Below are positions 7,650-16,572 of a DNA stretch of 64,000 nt, one piece after another. The position numbers were made by a program, and so were the translations under genes. The notes under the pieces were generated by a model. It was not told the origin of the DNA. It saw only the letters and a program-made list of their open reading frames with translations, and searched no databases. This DNA comes from Paenibacillus aceti (GTDB taxonomy: Bacteria > Bacillota > Bacilli > Paenibacillales > Paenibacillaceae): assembly GCF_003614185.1 (NCBI RefSeq), contig NZ_KZ987724.1, forward strand, positions 4,061,068 through 4,125,067, given 5' to 3'. Each line of letters starts with the position of its first letter. The stretch's first letter is position 1.

Positions 7650-8624
7650 TTAAGGCAAACGATAGGTGGCAAATGGCTCACTATATCTGCTCGATTGGCT
7701 GATTCGGTCAAGTTCCTCGGCTAGAGTCGCATCCAGCTCGATCTCCACACTGCGCAGGTTCTCCTTCAACTGATCTGCACGGGTCGCACCGACAATGACC
7801 GTACTGACCGCAGGCTGATGCATCAGCCAAGCCAGGGCAAGACTGCTCGGAGTATAGCCATGCGCAGCCGCCAGCTCACTTACTTGGTCGCCAAGCGTGA
7901 CCGTGCGCTCGTTAATGAAGCGATTGAAGCTAGGGTCTTTATCCGCCCGCGAATGCGCTGGAATTTTAGCTGTCAAGCTGTATTTTCCACTTAGAATCCC
8001 CCCTGCCAACGGATAATAAGGAATAATGCCAACCCCTTGATCCAGACAGAGAGGAACCATCTCCTGCTCTGGGGTCCGATCGGCCAAGGAGTAACTGATC
8101 TGCAGTGACACAAACCGATTCAAGCCCTTCAACTCACTAATACCCAGCGCCTTCATCAGCTCCCACGCTGCATAGTTGGAAGCACCGATATAACGCACTT
8201 TACCCGCCCGGACCATATCATCAAGCGTGCGCAGCGTCTCCTCCAACGGCGTATGAGGATCGAAGGTATGGATTTGATACAGATCGATATAATCCGTATT
8301 AAGCCGCTTCAGGCTCTCTTCCAATTCATGCTGCAGATGATAGCGCGAGGAGCCGCGCTGATTCGGGCCCTCTCCCCTTACTAGCCCAGCCTTCGTAGCG
8401 AGCACAACCTGATGCCGCCTGCCAGCAAGGGCTTGCCCAATGATCCGTTCCGATTCCGTCCCGGCATATATGTTGGCCGTATCTATGAAGTTAATGCCGT
8501 TATCCAGCGCCTCATCCATAATCCGTAGTGAGGTTGGCTGGTCCGCTCTTTTACCGAATGAATTCGTCCCGAGCCCCATTGCCGATACTTCAAGCCCACT
8601 GTTACCAAGTCTGTAATACTTCAT
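7650..8624 (-). CDS. Aldo/keto reductase
   Basis: 324 residues. The TIM-barrel aldo/keto reductase pattern is complete, with the catalytic tetrad at Asp48 (NFIDTANIY), Tyr53, Lys78 (VVLATKAGL) and His119 (LYQIHTFDPHTP). The NADPH-binding C-terminal motif is STVIVGATRADQLKENL. It reduces aldehydes or ketones with NADPH; the substrate is unknown. It resembles the YhdN/YghZ-type general reductases. Start ATG 8624 is chosen because GGAGGAG lies 9 nt upstream; an in-frame ATG at 8672 lacks a site. It is divergent from the iron-uptake operon, and the transporter at 6149-7564 lies downstream in the same direction. Confidence 0.9.
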   Translation of the reverse strand: MKYYRLGNSGLEVSAMGLGTNSFGKRADQPTSLRIMDEALDNGINFIDTANIYAGTESERIIGQALAGRRHQVVLATKAGLVRGEGPNQRGSSRYHLQHELEESLKRLNTDYIDLYQIHTFDPHTPLEETLRTLDDMVRAGKVRYIGASNYAAWELMKALGISELKGLNRFVSLQISYSLADRTPEQEMVPLCLDQGVGIIPYYPLAGGILSGKYSLTAKIPAHSRADKDPSFNRFINERTVTLGDQVSELAAAHGYTPSSLALAWLMHQPAVSTVIVGATRADQLKENLRSVEIELDATLAEELDRISQSSRYSEPFATYRLP

Positions 8625-8766
8625 ATCACTCAGCTCCTCCACGTAAAAATAACCCTTCTTGCGCCACAACAACAGGCGGCCTCACCCCAGCATATCATAT
8701 CTGGAATGCATGCTACATCTTGCCGTGTATCCTTATATTCGGATGCCTGGAGCTTTAAATTATTTA

Positions 8767-8829
8767 TTGACATCTCCTGTACCTACCTATTATATTTATA
8801 ACGTCCGCAAATGATAATCATTATCATTT
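8767..8829 (+). promoter_or_regulatory. Promoter with Fur box for siderophore uptake operon
   Basis: A -35 TTGACA (8767-8772) and a -10-like TTATAT (8790-8795) with a 17-bp spacer are followed by the 21-bp palindrome AAATGATAAT-C-ATTATCATTT (8809-8829). This fits the Fur consensus (GATAATGATAATCATTATC) almost perfectly. Its position at or just after +1 predicts iron-dependent repression of the operon starting at 8855. Confidence 0.9.
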
Positions 8830-8854
8830 ATTATATTTTAAGGGAGTAATAGAC

Positions 8855-9808
8855 ATGAAAAAGATTATTCTACCTCTGCTGTTGATCTGTATTTTGTTGA
8901 TCAGCGCCTGTGGCAACCAAGCACAAACTCAGAATAGCGCTGCTACAAATTCAAATACCAAGACAAATGCTGTTACGAATGACGGCAGCTCCAAGGATAC
9001 AATTACCTATCCATCCGAGAACGGACCGATCGAGGTGCCGGCGCATCCAGAGCGCGTCATCGTCCTGTCCAGCTATGTTGGCGACGTTCTATCCCTCGGC
9101 GTCCATCTGGTCGGCGTCGATTCCTGGTCTAAGATGAATCCGAACTTCCAGGATCAATTAAAAGATGTCGAAGAAGTATCGGATGAGAACCTGGAGAAGA
9201 TCATCGAGCTTAACCCGGACTTGATTATCGGCCTGTCCAACACCAAAAATCTGGACAAGCTCAAGTCGATCGCGCCGACGGTTACCTTCACCTATGGTAA
9301 GGTGGACTATCTGACGCAGCATCTTGAGATCGGCAAGGTACTGAACAAGGAGAAGGAGGCGCAAGCCTGGATCGATGACTTCAAGCAGCGGGCAGAGAAA
9401 GCTGGCGAGGAAATCAGAGCCAAAATCGGTGAGAATGCGACAGTGTCTGTCTTCGAGAATTTCGACAAGCAAATCTATGTCTTCGGTGATCACTGGGCCC
9501 GGGGAACGGAGATTCTGTATCAAGCTATGAAGCTGAAAATGCCAGAGAAAGTCGAAGAATCGGTGCTTAAAGACGGTTATTACGCTCTATCGCCGGAAGT
9601 ATTGCCGGAATATGCAGGAGACTATATCATATTAAGTAAAAATAGTGAGACCGATAACTCCTTCATGAACACGGATACGTATAATAATATCCCGGCGGTC
9701 AAGAATGGCCATGTCTTTGAAGCGAATGCTCAGAGCTTCTACTTCAACGATGCACTGACGCTGGATTATCAGCTTGACTTCTTTATTAAACATTTTCTCG
9801 GAAAATAA
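8855..9808 (+). CDS. Iron-siderophore ABC transporter substrate-binding lipoprotein
   Basis: 317 residues: lipoprotein signal (LLISACGNQ, Cys about 19), a polar linker, then a periplasmic-binding-protein class III fold. The fold shows AHPERVIVLSSYVGDVLSLGV at the N-lobe, ENLEKIIELNPDLIIGLSN at the hinge region and ALTLDYQLDFFIKHFLGK at the end. Such proteins capture ferric siderophores outside the membrane and hand them to FecCD-type permeases, which follow at once here. The ligand (catecholate, hydroxamate or citrate) cannot be told from sequence. A Fur box overlaps its promoter, and AAGGGAG precedes ATG 8855. Confidence 0.93.
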   Translation: MKKIILPLLLICILLISACGNQAQTQNSAATNSNTKTNAVTNDGSSKDTITYPSENGPIEVPAHPERVIVLSSYVGDVLSLGVHLVGVDSWSKMNPNFQDQLKDVEEVSDENLEKIIELNPDLIIGLSNTKNLDKLKSIAPTVTFTYGKVDYLTQHLEIGKVLNKEKEAQAWIDDFKQRAEKAGEEIRAKIGENATVSVFENFDKQIYVFGDHWARGTEILYQAMKLKMPEKVEESVLKDGYYALSPEVLPEYAGDYIILSKNSETDNSFMNTDTYNNIPAVKNGHVFEANAQSFYFNDALTLDYQLDFFIKHFLGK

Positions 9809-9835
9809 GTCATTTCAAAAAGAGAGACGAAACTG

Positions 9836-10846
9836 ATGATGAGATCAAATCGACGTTCCCTATCATTCCTGATCCAACTGATCGTTGGATGTATATTATT
9901 AGTGCTCATATTTGCGATAGCGATGACATTAGGGGCGGCGGACACGCCGCTTCGCGATGTCTGGTTAGCCCTGACTTCCCATGCTAGTGGGGAGTCTATT
10001 TCGATCATCCGGGAAATCCGCCTGCCGCGAGAAATCGGTGCGATGGTCGTCGGGGCCGCTTTGGCTATCTCCGGGGCGATGATGCAGGGGATTACGAGAA
10101 ATCCACTGGCCGATCCCGGTCTGCTTGGCTTAACCTCAGGGGCTAATGCCGCCTTGGCGATTACACTCGCTTTTATTCCCGCTGCGAACTATTTCGGCAT
10201 TATGATCGCTTGCTTCATCGGGGCGGCCCTGGGGGCTACGCTCGTGCTTGGCATCGGCGCGCTGAAGAAGGGTGGGTTATCCCCGCTGCGTCTCGTCCTG
10301 GCTGGTTCGGCCGTGTCTGCCTTCCTCTATGCCATCGCTGAAGGAGTCGGCATCTACTTCAAAATCTCCAAGGATGTCTCCATGTGGACCTCCGGCGGAG
10401 TGATCGGTACGACCTGGGGACAGCTACAGGTCATCGTTCCCTTCATTCTTATCGGAATGATTCTGTCCCTGCTCTTCTCCAAGCAACTGACCGTGATGAG
10501 CTTAAGCGAAGAAATCGCCGTCGGCTTGGGCCAGAGGACAGCGCTGATCAAAGGACTGATGATTGTACTCATCATTATTCTGGCCGGTGCTTCGGTCGCA
10601 TTGGTCGGTAACCTGGCTTTTATTGGCTTGATGGTGCCGCATTTAGTCCGCGGTGTCGTCGGAACCGATTACCGGTACATACTGCCGATGTCCGGCATTG
10701 GGGGCGCTGCATTCATGCTGATCGCCGATACGCTCGGCCGTACGATCAACGCTCCCTACGAGACGCCGGTAGCGGCTATCGTCGCTATGATAGGCCTGCC
10801 ATTCTTCTTGTTCATCGTACGCAAAGGAGGTAAGGGCTTGTCATGA
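9836..10846 (+). CDS. FecCD-family iron-siderophore ABC permease (first)
   Basis: 336 residues, about nine to ten membrane segments. FecCD signatures: REIRLPREIGAMVVGAALAISGAMMQGITRNPLADPGLLGLTSGA near the N-terminus and LAFIGLMVPHLVRGVVGTDYR (the ATPase-coupling loop) near residue 265. The gene follows the binding protein by 27 bp and overlaps the second permease by 4 bp (ATGA), so the two should form a translationally coupled heterodimeric channel. No ATPase gene follows. Confidence 0.94.
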   Translation: MMRSNRRSLSFLIQLIVGCILLVLIFAIAMTLGAADTPLRDVWLALTSHASGESISIIREIRLPREIGAMVVGAALAISGAMMQGITRNPLADPGLLGLTSGANAALAITLAFIPAANYFGIMIACFIGAALGATLVLGIGALKKGGLSPLRLVLAGSAVSAFLYAIAEGVGIYFKISKDVSMWTSGGVIGTTWGQLQVIVPFILIGMILSLLFSKQLTVMSLSEEIAVGLGQRTALIKGLMIVLIIILAGASVALVGNLAFIGLMVPHLVRGVVGTDYRYILPMSGIGGAAFMLIADTLGRTINAPYETPVAAIVAMIGLPFFLFIVRKGGKGLS

Positions 10847-11847
10847 ACCCATCCACTGCTGTTAGAAAACAACGCCAGATCGTCGCGATCCTGATTCTGC
10901 TCATTATTGTAACCACCGTGGTCGGCATGGGAATGGGGTATTCGTCATTATCCTATAACAGACTGATTCCGACACTATTCGGGCAAGGGACATTCAAGGA
11001 AGAGTTCGTGCTATTCTCGGTACGCTTACCGCGTATTGCCATTACACTGCTATCCGGTATGGCACTGGCCCTGTCGGGGGCTATCCTGCAGAGCATTTCA
11101 CGTAATGATCTGGCCGATCCGGGCATTCTCGGCATTAACTCGGGGGCTGGCGTCGCCATTTCCGTCTTCTTCCTGTTCTTCCCGATCGAAGCCGGCTCCT
11201 TCATCTATATGCTGCCGATCGTCGCCTTCATCGGCGCGGTGATAACGGCCTGTCTGATCTATATTTTCTCCTATAGCCGGACAGAGGGGCTTCAGCCGGT
11301 CCGCTTAGTGCTGACCGGGGTCGGATTCTCCATGGCCTTATCGGGAATCATGATCGTACTAATCTCCTCTGCGGAACGGTCGAAGGTCGATTTTATCGCC
11401 AGATGGATTGCCGGAAATATATGGGGCACGGACTGGGTGTTCGTATGGGCGATGCTCCCCTGGCTGCTGATCCTCTTGCCGTTCACCTTCTATAAGGCGA
11501 ATCGGATGAACCTGCTGACACTGGATGAGCATGTTTCGATCGGTGTCGGAGTGCCCGTCGAGCGGGAAAGGCTCATTCTGCTCCTGACCGCCGTCGCTCT
11601 GGCTGCCTCAGCCGTATCGGTTACCGGGGGCATCGCCTTCGTCGGTCTGATGGCGCCGCATATCGCCAAGGCCCTCGTCGGGCCAAGGCATCAGCTATTC
11701 CTGCCGATCGCTGTCTTAGTCGGCGGCTGGATGCTGCTGCTGGCCGATACGATTGGCCGCAATATCGCTGAACCGAGCATCCCGGTCGGGATCATGATCT
11801 CGTTCATCGGCGCGCCTTACTTCGTATACCTGCTGTTAAAGAAATAA
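10843..11847 (+). CDS. FecCD-family iron-siderophore ABC permease (second)
   Basis: 334 residues with the same family motifs: VRLPRIAITLLSGMALALSGAILQSISRNDLADPGILGINSGAGVAI and GGIAFVGLMAPHIAKALVGPRHQ. It pairs with the preceding permease, with which it shares a 4-bp overlap. The operon then ends in a strong terminator, so the nucleotide-binding subunit must come from elsewhere in the genome, as with shared FhuC/YusV-type ATPases in Bacillus (known precedent). Confidence 0.94.
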   Translation: MNPSTAVRKQRQIVAILILLIIVTTVVGMGMGYSSLSYNRLIPTLFGQGTFKEEFVLFSVRLPRIAITLLSGMALALSGAILQSISRNDLADPGILGINSGAGVAISVFFLFFPIEAGSFIYMLPIVAFIGAVITACLIYIFSYSRTEGLQPVRLVLTGVGFSMALSGIMIVLISSAERSKVDFIARWIAGNIWGTDWVFVWAMLPWLLILLPFTFYKANRMNLLTLDEHVSIGVGVPVERERLILLLTAVALAASAVSVTGGIAFVGLMAPHIAKALVGPRHQLFLPIAVLVGGWMLLLADTIGRNIAEPSIPVGIMISFIGAPYFVYLLLKK

Positions 11848-11868
11848 GAGACGCGCTATCTCTTATCA

Positions 11869-11915
11869 AGAAAGGCCCTCCTCTCCACTACAGATGGAGA
11901 ATGAGGGCCTTTCTT
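11869..11915. terminator. Bidirectional terminator after iron-uptake operon
   Basis: Stem AAGAAAGGCCCTC / GAGGGCCTTTCTT around a small inner hairpin, with T-rich ends in both directions. It serves the permease (plus) and the small gene at 11960-12238 (minus). Confidence 0.85.
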
Positions 11916-11959
11916 AGGTGGCAGGACCTAAGATCCTGCCAAGCGAACAGAAAAAACGA

Positions 11960-12238
11960 TTAGCGCTCTGAAGTTTCCTGCTGCTGATTCAGCTTGTCAA
12001 GTCTGTCCTTCTCCACGGCCAGCATCTCCTCAGCCAGCTCGACCCCTTGGGGCCCTAAAGAACGGTTGACCTGCCGAATCGATTGCTCGGCATGCTCCAT
12101 ACTATTCTCCGCCTGTTCCACGGTCTGTTCCGTAGGATGGCTAAGCGCCTGGGATACGGCATGGTGCAGCTTGTTCACTGAATTTTGCGCGCGAGCTACA
12201 GTGCTATCTGCTTGCAGACTGGAATCGTAACGTTTCAT
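11960..12238 (-). CDS. Small coiled-coil protein of unknown function
   Basis: 92 residues, wholly hydrophilic and rich in Gln, Glu and Ala (AENSMEHAEQSIRQVNRS), with heptad-like spacing that predicts coiled coil. There is no signal peptide, membrane segment or cysteine. AAGGGAGAG about 12 nt upstream of ATG 12238 and a shared terminator downstream support a real gene. I do not recognise a family. The size and composition resemble small Paenibacillaceae proteins annotated as hypothetical. Confidence 0.7.
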   Translation of the reverse strand: MKRYDSSLQADSTVARAQNSVNKLHHAVSQALSHPTEQTVEQAENSMEHAEQSIRQVNRSLGPQGVELAEEMLAVEKDRLDKLNQQQETSER

Positions 12239-12374
12239 GAATGAGATACTCTCCCTTCTGAAATGTTTCTGTTCCCCATTAGCATGATGTAACTCGGAGC
12301 TTCTTATACCTTACTTAAGTGGCCTTGATCCGATCCGTGGACGTGTGGAATTCGTTTCGCTTCTATCGTATCTT

Positions 12375-14051
12375 TTAAGGAAACATAGCCCGATGCCGTT
12401 TCCAGGGTCTGCAGAACAGCGGGAAGATCAAAGAGAGCGCCAGCGCAGCAATAACCATAAGCGTCCCCGCCTTATCCAAGGTCATCAGATAATAGACAAG
12501 ATAGACAATCGGCGTTAGCAGTACAAAGCCAGGCACGGCGAGTACGACAGAGAGCCAGACCCTCGCCTCCTCCTCCATGAAGAAGAGCAAATTCAGTCCA
12601 ATCAGGCTAAAAATAAGTGGCCAGGTGAATACATAGCTGCCCCCAGGCAGATAAATACTCGTTCCTACACATAACAGGAGCCACAGCGCTAATACGCTGA
12701 GCCATATATTTTCCAGACGAATAAAGCGTGAGAATATCCTGATAATCAGAACGGTGAGCAACAGCGTGACCATCAGCGACCCCGCTAAATAATATACGCT
12801 TATCTGCGGATCGGTCAGAATCTCCCGGTAGCGCTCCTCCGTTACCCCGGAACGGAGCCATTTCCAGAGCCAGGTATTTACCAAGAATATGACAACCAAA
12901 GTTAGCAGACTGACCAGCAATCCGCCTAATAGCCCTAACCAATTAACCCGACGTGCATATAGTCCATGCCACGCCGTTGCGATGAATAAAAGTACAGCCA
13001 GGCCAGTGAACCATGGAATCCAGGACTTCGGATAGCTGATCATGCTCCAGCCCAACGTATTGAAATAGACCCGATCCTGCTGCTTGATCTGATCGAGATC
13101 GAGATTGCCGAAGTGCTGAGCCAGGCTTAACATATAGTCACCTTGGTGCTGTAAGCTCGACGGGTCCAGATTCGCTGCCGTATCAAGCTCAGTATGATAG
13201 GCATTCAGGCCGAAGCCGAAGGCAAAGTTCATTCCCGGCATCCCGCTCTCTTTGAAGACCGTTAAATCCGTATCATTAGGCATCAATTTATAAATATTGT
13301 ATATAAGGGAGTAGGCTACCGGATGCGGGGCAGCTTGGAGAAATTCCCGAATGATCCAGCCGTTCTGGTCGCTGGTCTCAAACATAAATGAAGGACCCTT
13401 ATTGCCACGCGCCTCAAAATTCAGAACCAGGCCTACCTCACGAGCCAAGGGGTGCTCATTCACAAACGCCTTGGCGCCCAGCAGCCCCAACTCCTCGCCA
13501 TCCGTTATCAATAAAATGAGATCATTCTTCAACGGCTCTGAGTGCTGCAGTGCTCTTACCGCCTCCAGCATCGCTGCGACGCCTGATCCATCATCCGCCG
13601 CTCCCGGCCCTGTCTGAACAGAATCATAGTGGGCTGCCAGCATAAGCGGCTTGCTCGAATCCGTTCCAGGGATGCGGACGATAATATTCTCGAGCTTGCC
13701 TGTATATCGCCGAGACACCCCCGGCGCGACGTCGGATTGCTGAATCTCTGGATGCAATCCGAGCTGTTTAAGCTCCGCGATAATATAATCGCGGACTTCC
13801 GCATGAGCCGCTGAGCCCGACGGATGCGGTTCTCTGGCGATGATCTCCAGCTTCTCCATCGCTCGTGCAGATGAGAAGACTTCTGGTGATGCATCCAAGC
13901 CAGTTGGCTGCGGAGAGCGAATCTGCAGCAGGCCTGCCCATATAGCTACAACAAGAATGATCATGATCAGTATTCCCTTCAACCATTTACCATATCTCGG
14001 TCCGGTCCGGTGGCTTACTCGAATCGGAGTTCCATAATAATTAGGCTTCAC
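12375..14051 (-). CDS. Membrane-anchored M28-family metallopeptidase
   Basis: 558 residues. One N-terminal membrane segment (about 24-43) is followed by an extracytoplasmic M28 catalytic domain with the di-zinc ligands and catalytic acid in place: His141 (LAAHYDSV), the Asp153-Asp154 pair (GAADDGSGVAAM), Glu186-Glu187 (TDGEELGLLG), and further ligands around NFEARGNKG and NAYHTELDT. The C-terminal third (from ~350) has about six to seven membrane helices. This is the plan of Fxna/ERMP1-like membrane aminopeptidases. It should trim N-terminal residues from peptides outside the cell. GTG 14051 follows AGGGGG. Single-gene unit, convergent with nothing. Confidence 0.9.
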   Translation of the reverse strand: MKPNYYGTPIRVSHRTGPRYGKWLKGILIMIILVVAIWAGLLQIRSPQPTGLDASPEVFSSARAMEKLEIIAREPHPSGSAAHAEVRDYIIAELKQLGLHPEIQQSDVAPGVSRRYTGKLENIIVRIPGTDSSKPLMLAAHYDSVQTGPGAADDGSGVAAMLEAVRALQHSEPLKNDLILLITDGEELGLLGAKAFVNEHPLAREVGLVLNFEARGNKGPSFMFETSDQNGWIIREFLQAAPHPVAYSLIYNIYKLMPNDTDLTVFKESGMPGMNFAFGFGLNAYHTELDTAANLDPSSLQHQGDYMLSLAQHFGNLDLDQIKQQDRVYFNTLGWSMISYPKSWIPWFTGLAVLLFIATAWHGLYARRVNWLGLLGGLLVSLLTLVVIFLVNTWLWKWLRSGVTEERYREILTDPQISVYYLAGSLMVTLLLTVLIIRIFSRFIRLENIWLSVLALWLLLCVGTSIYLPGGSYVFTWPLIFSLIGLNLLFFMEEEARVWLSVVLAVPGFVLLTPIVYLVYYLMTLDKAGTLMVIAALALSLIFPLFCRPWKRHRAMFP

Positions 14052-14155
14052 GGCGTCCCCCTATAAGCATCGTCATTTTTATTGGCATCGTTTATTAATT
14101 CTATATAAGGGTTAAATTACCTTTACCCATGCTTCAAATTCTCCCTAAAATACGA

Positions 14156-14188
14156 TAAAAACCGACGATAGGAGCATCGTCGGCTTTT
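14156..14188. terminator. Terminator after nitroreductase gene
   Basis: CCGACGAT / ATCGTCGG hairpin (14162-14183) with an A/T-rich tract on both sides; it lies 12 bp after the nitroreductase stop codon. Confidence 0.85.
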
Positions 14189-14199
14189 CAGAATATTCA

Positions 14200-14838
14200 T
14201 TACTTCCAGGTAGCGATATCCTCTACCGGCAGACGGGCGGATTGGAACCCTTCCTCAGCGGCTTTACCGATGGAAATAATCATGACTGGATAATAACGCT
14301 CGGGGTCCAACTCAAGGGCGGCGGCAATATGATCGCGATCAAAACCACCGATAGGATTCGTATCATAGCCATAGGCGCGTGCCGTCAGCATCAGTTGCAT
14401 CGCTACCAGACCGCCATCGATCAGGACGATCTCGGTCTTCTTCTGCTTCGGCATATCCTTATACAGAGGTGTGATCCAGCCTATTTGACGCTCCTTCACT
14501 TCCGCTGGCATCCATCCGCGTTCCACGGCGGTACCATATATCTTCTCGGCCATTTCAATGCTATCCATATCACCAAAGATGACGATCATCGCAGCAGATG
14601 TCTCCAGCTGCAACTGATTGGAGCGAACTAATGGCTGCAGCTTCGCCTTGGCCTCGTCCGATTCCACTACGACAAAGCGCCATGGCTGCATATTTACCGA
14701 AGAAGGGGCCGTCGTCGCATCTTCAAGAATCGACTTCATCTCTTCCTTGCTTATTTTGACGGTCTCGTCATATTTGCGAATCGAACGGCGACCCTTCATG
14801 ATCTGTGCGAAATCATTCTGTTTATACGCTGGTTTCAT
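14200..14838 (-). CDS. Nitroreductase-family FMN oxidoreductase
   Basis: 212 residues. Family marks: MKGRRSIRKYDETVKISKEEM (FMN phosphate contacts), APSSVNMQPWRFVVVES, and the C-terminal ..GYDTNPIGGFDRDHIAAALEL followed by YYPVMIISIGKA. These enzymes use NAD(P)H to reduce nitro compounds, quinones or related electrophiles as FMN-containing dimers. The physiological substrate is unknown. ATG 14838 has GGAGGG 8 nt upstream; an in-frame ATG 12 codons earlier lacks one. Monocistronic, divergent from threonine synthase. Confidence 0.92.
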   Translation of the reverse strand: MKPAYKQNDFAQIMKGRRSIRKYDETVKISKEEMKSILEDATTAPSSVNMQPWRFVVVESDEAKAKLQPLVRSNQLQLETSAAMIVIFGDMDSIEMAEKIYGTAVERGWMPAEVKERQIGWITPLYKDMPKQKKTEIVLIDGGLVAMQLMLTARAYGYDTNPIGGFDRDHIAAALELDPERYYPVMIISIGKAAEEGFQSARLPVEDIATWK

Positions 14839-15029
14839 TGGAATGTCCCTCCAGTTATTTTTTATGTCGTTCAATGATTAGCTCGAGGATTCCCGAACAA
14901 TGGAAATATAACATAATTATACGGCCTATGTCCCCTCATCTGAAATATCATCCAGAACTTTTCCCCTTACCAAAAGAGCATTTTCTGATACAATAATGAA
15001 AAACTATCAAAGCGGGGGGAAATCATTCT

Positions 15030-16418
15030 ATGCACTATAAAAGCACGAGAGGGCAAGTTGCCGGAATCGGCTTCATCGATGCCATTCTGATGGGTCTGGC
15101 CGATGATGGAGGCTTGCTTGTTCCTGAATACATTCCACAGGTATCTGCCGAGACGCTGAAGAGCTGGCAGTCGCTTAGCTATGTGGAGCTGGCCACCGAA
15201 ATATTCTCGCTCTTCGTGAATGACGAAATACCGCGCTCTGATCTGGAGAAGCTCGTTCAGGACAGCTACGGCACCTTCCGGCATCCTGAGGTAACACCGG
15301 TTCGCAAGCTTCGCGACAACCGTTATGTCATGGAGCTGTTCCATGGCCCGACCTTTGCCTTCAAGGACGTCGCCCTGCAATTCCTGGGCAATCTCTATGC
15401 TTATGTATCCCGGAAAACAGGCTCGGTCATTCACATTCTGGGCGCAACCTCCGGAGATACGGGAGCCTCGGCGATCGAGGGAGTTCGCGGCAAGGAAGGA
15501 ATTCGCATCTGTATCCTGCATCCTCATCAGAAGGTGAGCAAGGTGCAAGAGCTGCAAATGACGACCGTGGATGATGCGAATGTGCTTAACCTGGCCGTCG
15601 AGGGAACCTTCGATGATTGCCAGCGCATTATCAAGGAATTGTTCGCCGACGTGGACTTCAAGCATCGTTATCATCTACGCGCAATCAATTCCATCAATAT
15701 CGCCCGCATTCTGGCTCAGACGGTATATTATTTCTATGCTTATCTACAACTCGCCAAGCAGGGTCTGGCCGACAAACTGAATTTCAGTGTGCCGACTGGT
15801 AATTTCGGCGATATCTTCGCCGGTTATTTGGCGCAGCGCATGGGCTTGCCAATTCATAAGCTTATTCTGGCGACGAATGAGAATAATATTCTTGAGCGCT
15901 TCGTGAACGAGGGAGTCTATCAGCCGGGTGAATTCCGCGGCACCTACAGCCCTTCGATGGACATTCAGGTCGCCAGCAACTTCGAGCGCTACCTGTTCTA
16001 CCTCTACGGAGAGAATACCGAGGATGCAGCAGCGTTGATGTCCCTGGTCAAGACAGAGGGCAAACTTGTCATCCCGGACGATAAGAAAGCTACAGTTGCC
16101 GCCGATTTTGCCGCGCATGCCGTGGAGAATGATGAATGTCTGGCCGTAATCAGCCAGTATTATGATGACTATAGCTATCTGCTCGATCCTCATACCGCCT
16201 GCGGTGTAGCGGCAGCAGACCAGCTGACTGGCACGGACGAAGTGACCGTGACGCTGTCCACTGCTCATCCTGCCAAGTTCAACGAGGCCATAGCATTATG
16301 TGAGATCAAGCAGTCTTACCCAGAGCAAATCGAGGCGCTCTTCTCCAAGCCGCAGCATCTGAAGATCGTCAAAGGTACAAATGAAGCTGTTCAAGACGAG
16401 CTTGTTCGCTTCTTCTAA
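15030..16418 (+). CDS. thrC: Threonine synthase
   Basis: 462 residues. Motifs for the long, enteric/yeast-type PLP fold-II threonine synthase: N-terminal YKSTRG, the PLP lysine in HGPTFAFKDVALQF (Lys112), the phosphate loop GATSGDTGASAIEG, PTGNFGDIFAGYLAQRMGLP, and STAHPAKFNEAI near the end. It converts O-phosphohomoserine to threonine in the cytoplasm. GGGGGG lies 11 nt before ATG 15030. The gene stands alone, away from hom/thrB, which is common in Paenibacillus-type genomes that carry this second type of ThrC (inference). Confidence 0.95.
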   Translation: MHYKSTRGQVAGIGFIDAILMGLADDGGLLVPEYIPQVSAETLKSWQSLSYVELATEIFSLFVNDEIPRSDLEKLVQDSYGTFRHPEVTPVRKLRDNRYVMELFHGPTFAFKDVALQFLGNLYAYVSRKTGSVIHILGATSGDTGASAIEGVRGKEGIRICILHPHQKVSKVQELQMTTVDDANVLNLAVEGTFDDCQRIIKELFADVDFKHRYHLRAINSINIARILAQTVYYFYAYLQLAKQGLADKLNFSVPTGNFGDIFAGYLAQRMGLPIHKLILATNENNILERFVNEGVYQPGEFRGTYSPSMDIQVASNFERYLFYLYGENTEDAAALMSLVKTEGKLVIPDDKKATVAADFAAHAVENDECLAVISQYYDDYSYLLDPHTACGVAAADQLTGTDEVTVTLSTAHPAKFNEAIALCEIKQSYPEQIEALFSKPQHLKIVKGTNEAVQDELVRFF

Positions 16419-16443
16419 GCGACTAGCGGGTAAATACTATACT

Positions 16444-16490
16444 AAGAGCGGGGCTCGTGGATCACTTTCAACGATGTCTTCGCTCTTTTT
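16444..16490 (+). terminator. Probable terminator after thrC
   Basis: AAGAGCG (16444-16450) pairs with CGCTCTT (16481-16487), with a large loop, and runs into TTTTT. The loop is long, so moderate confidence. Confidence 0.6.
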
Positions 16491-16572
16491 ATCATAATGA
16501 GCTCCGTCCCTACTACTCTGTTATAATAATCGACAAATACATATCACTCTCGAATTAATGGTGGTGCTCGCT

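Noticed and set aside
15744-16268. Long minus-strand frame inside thrC
   Set aside because: Shadow of a strongly conserved gene; no start signal or family match.
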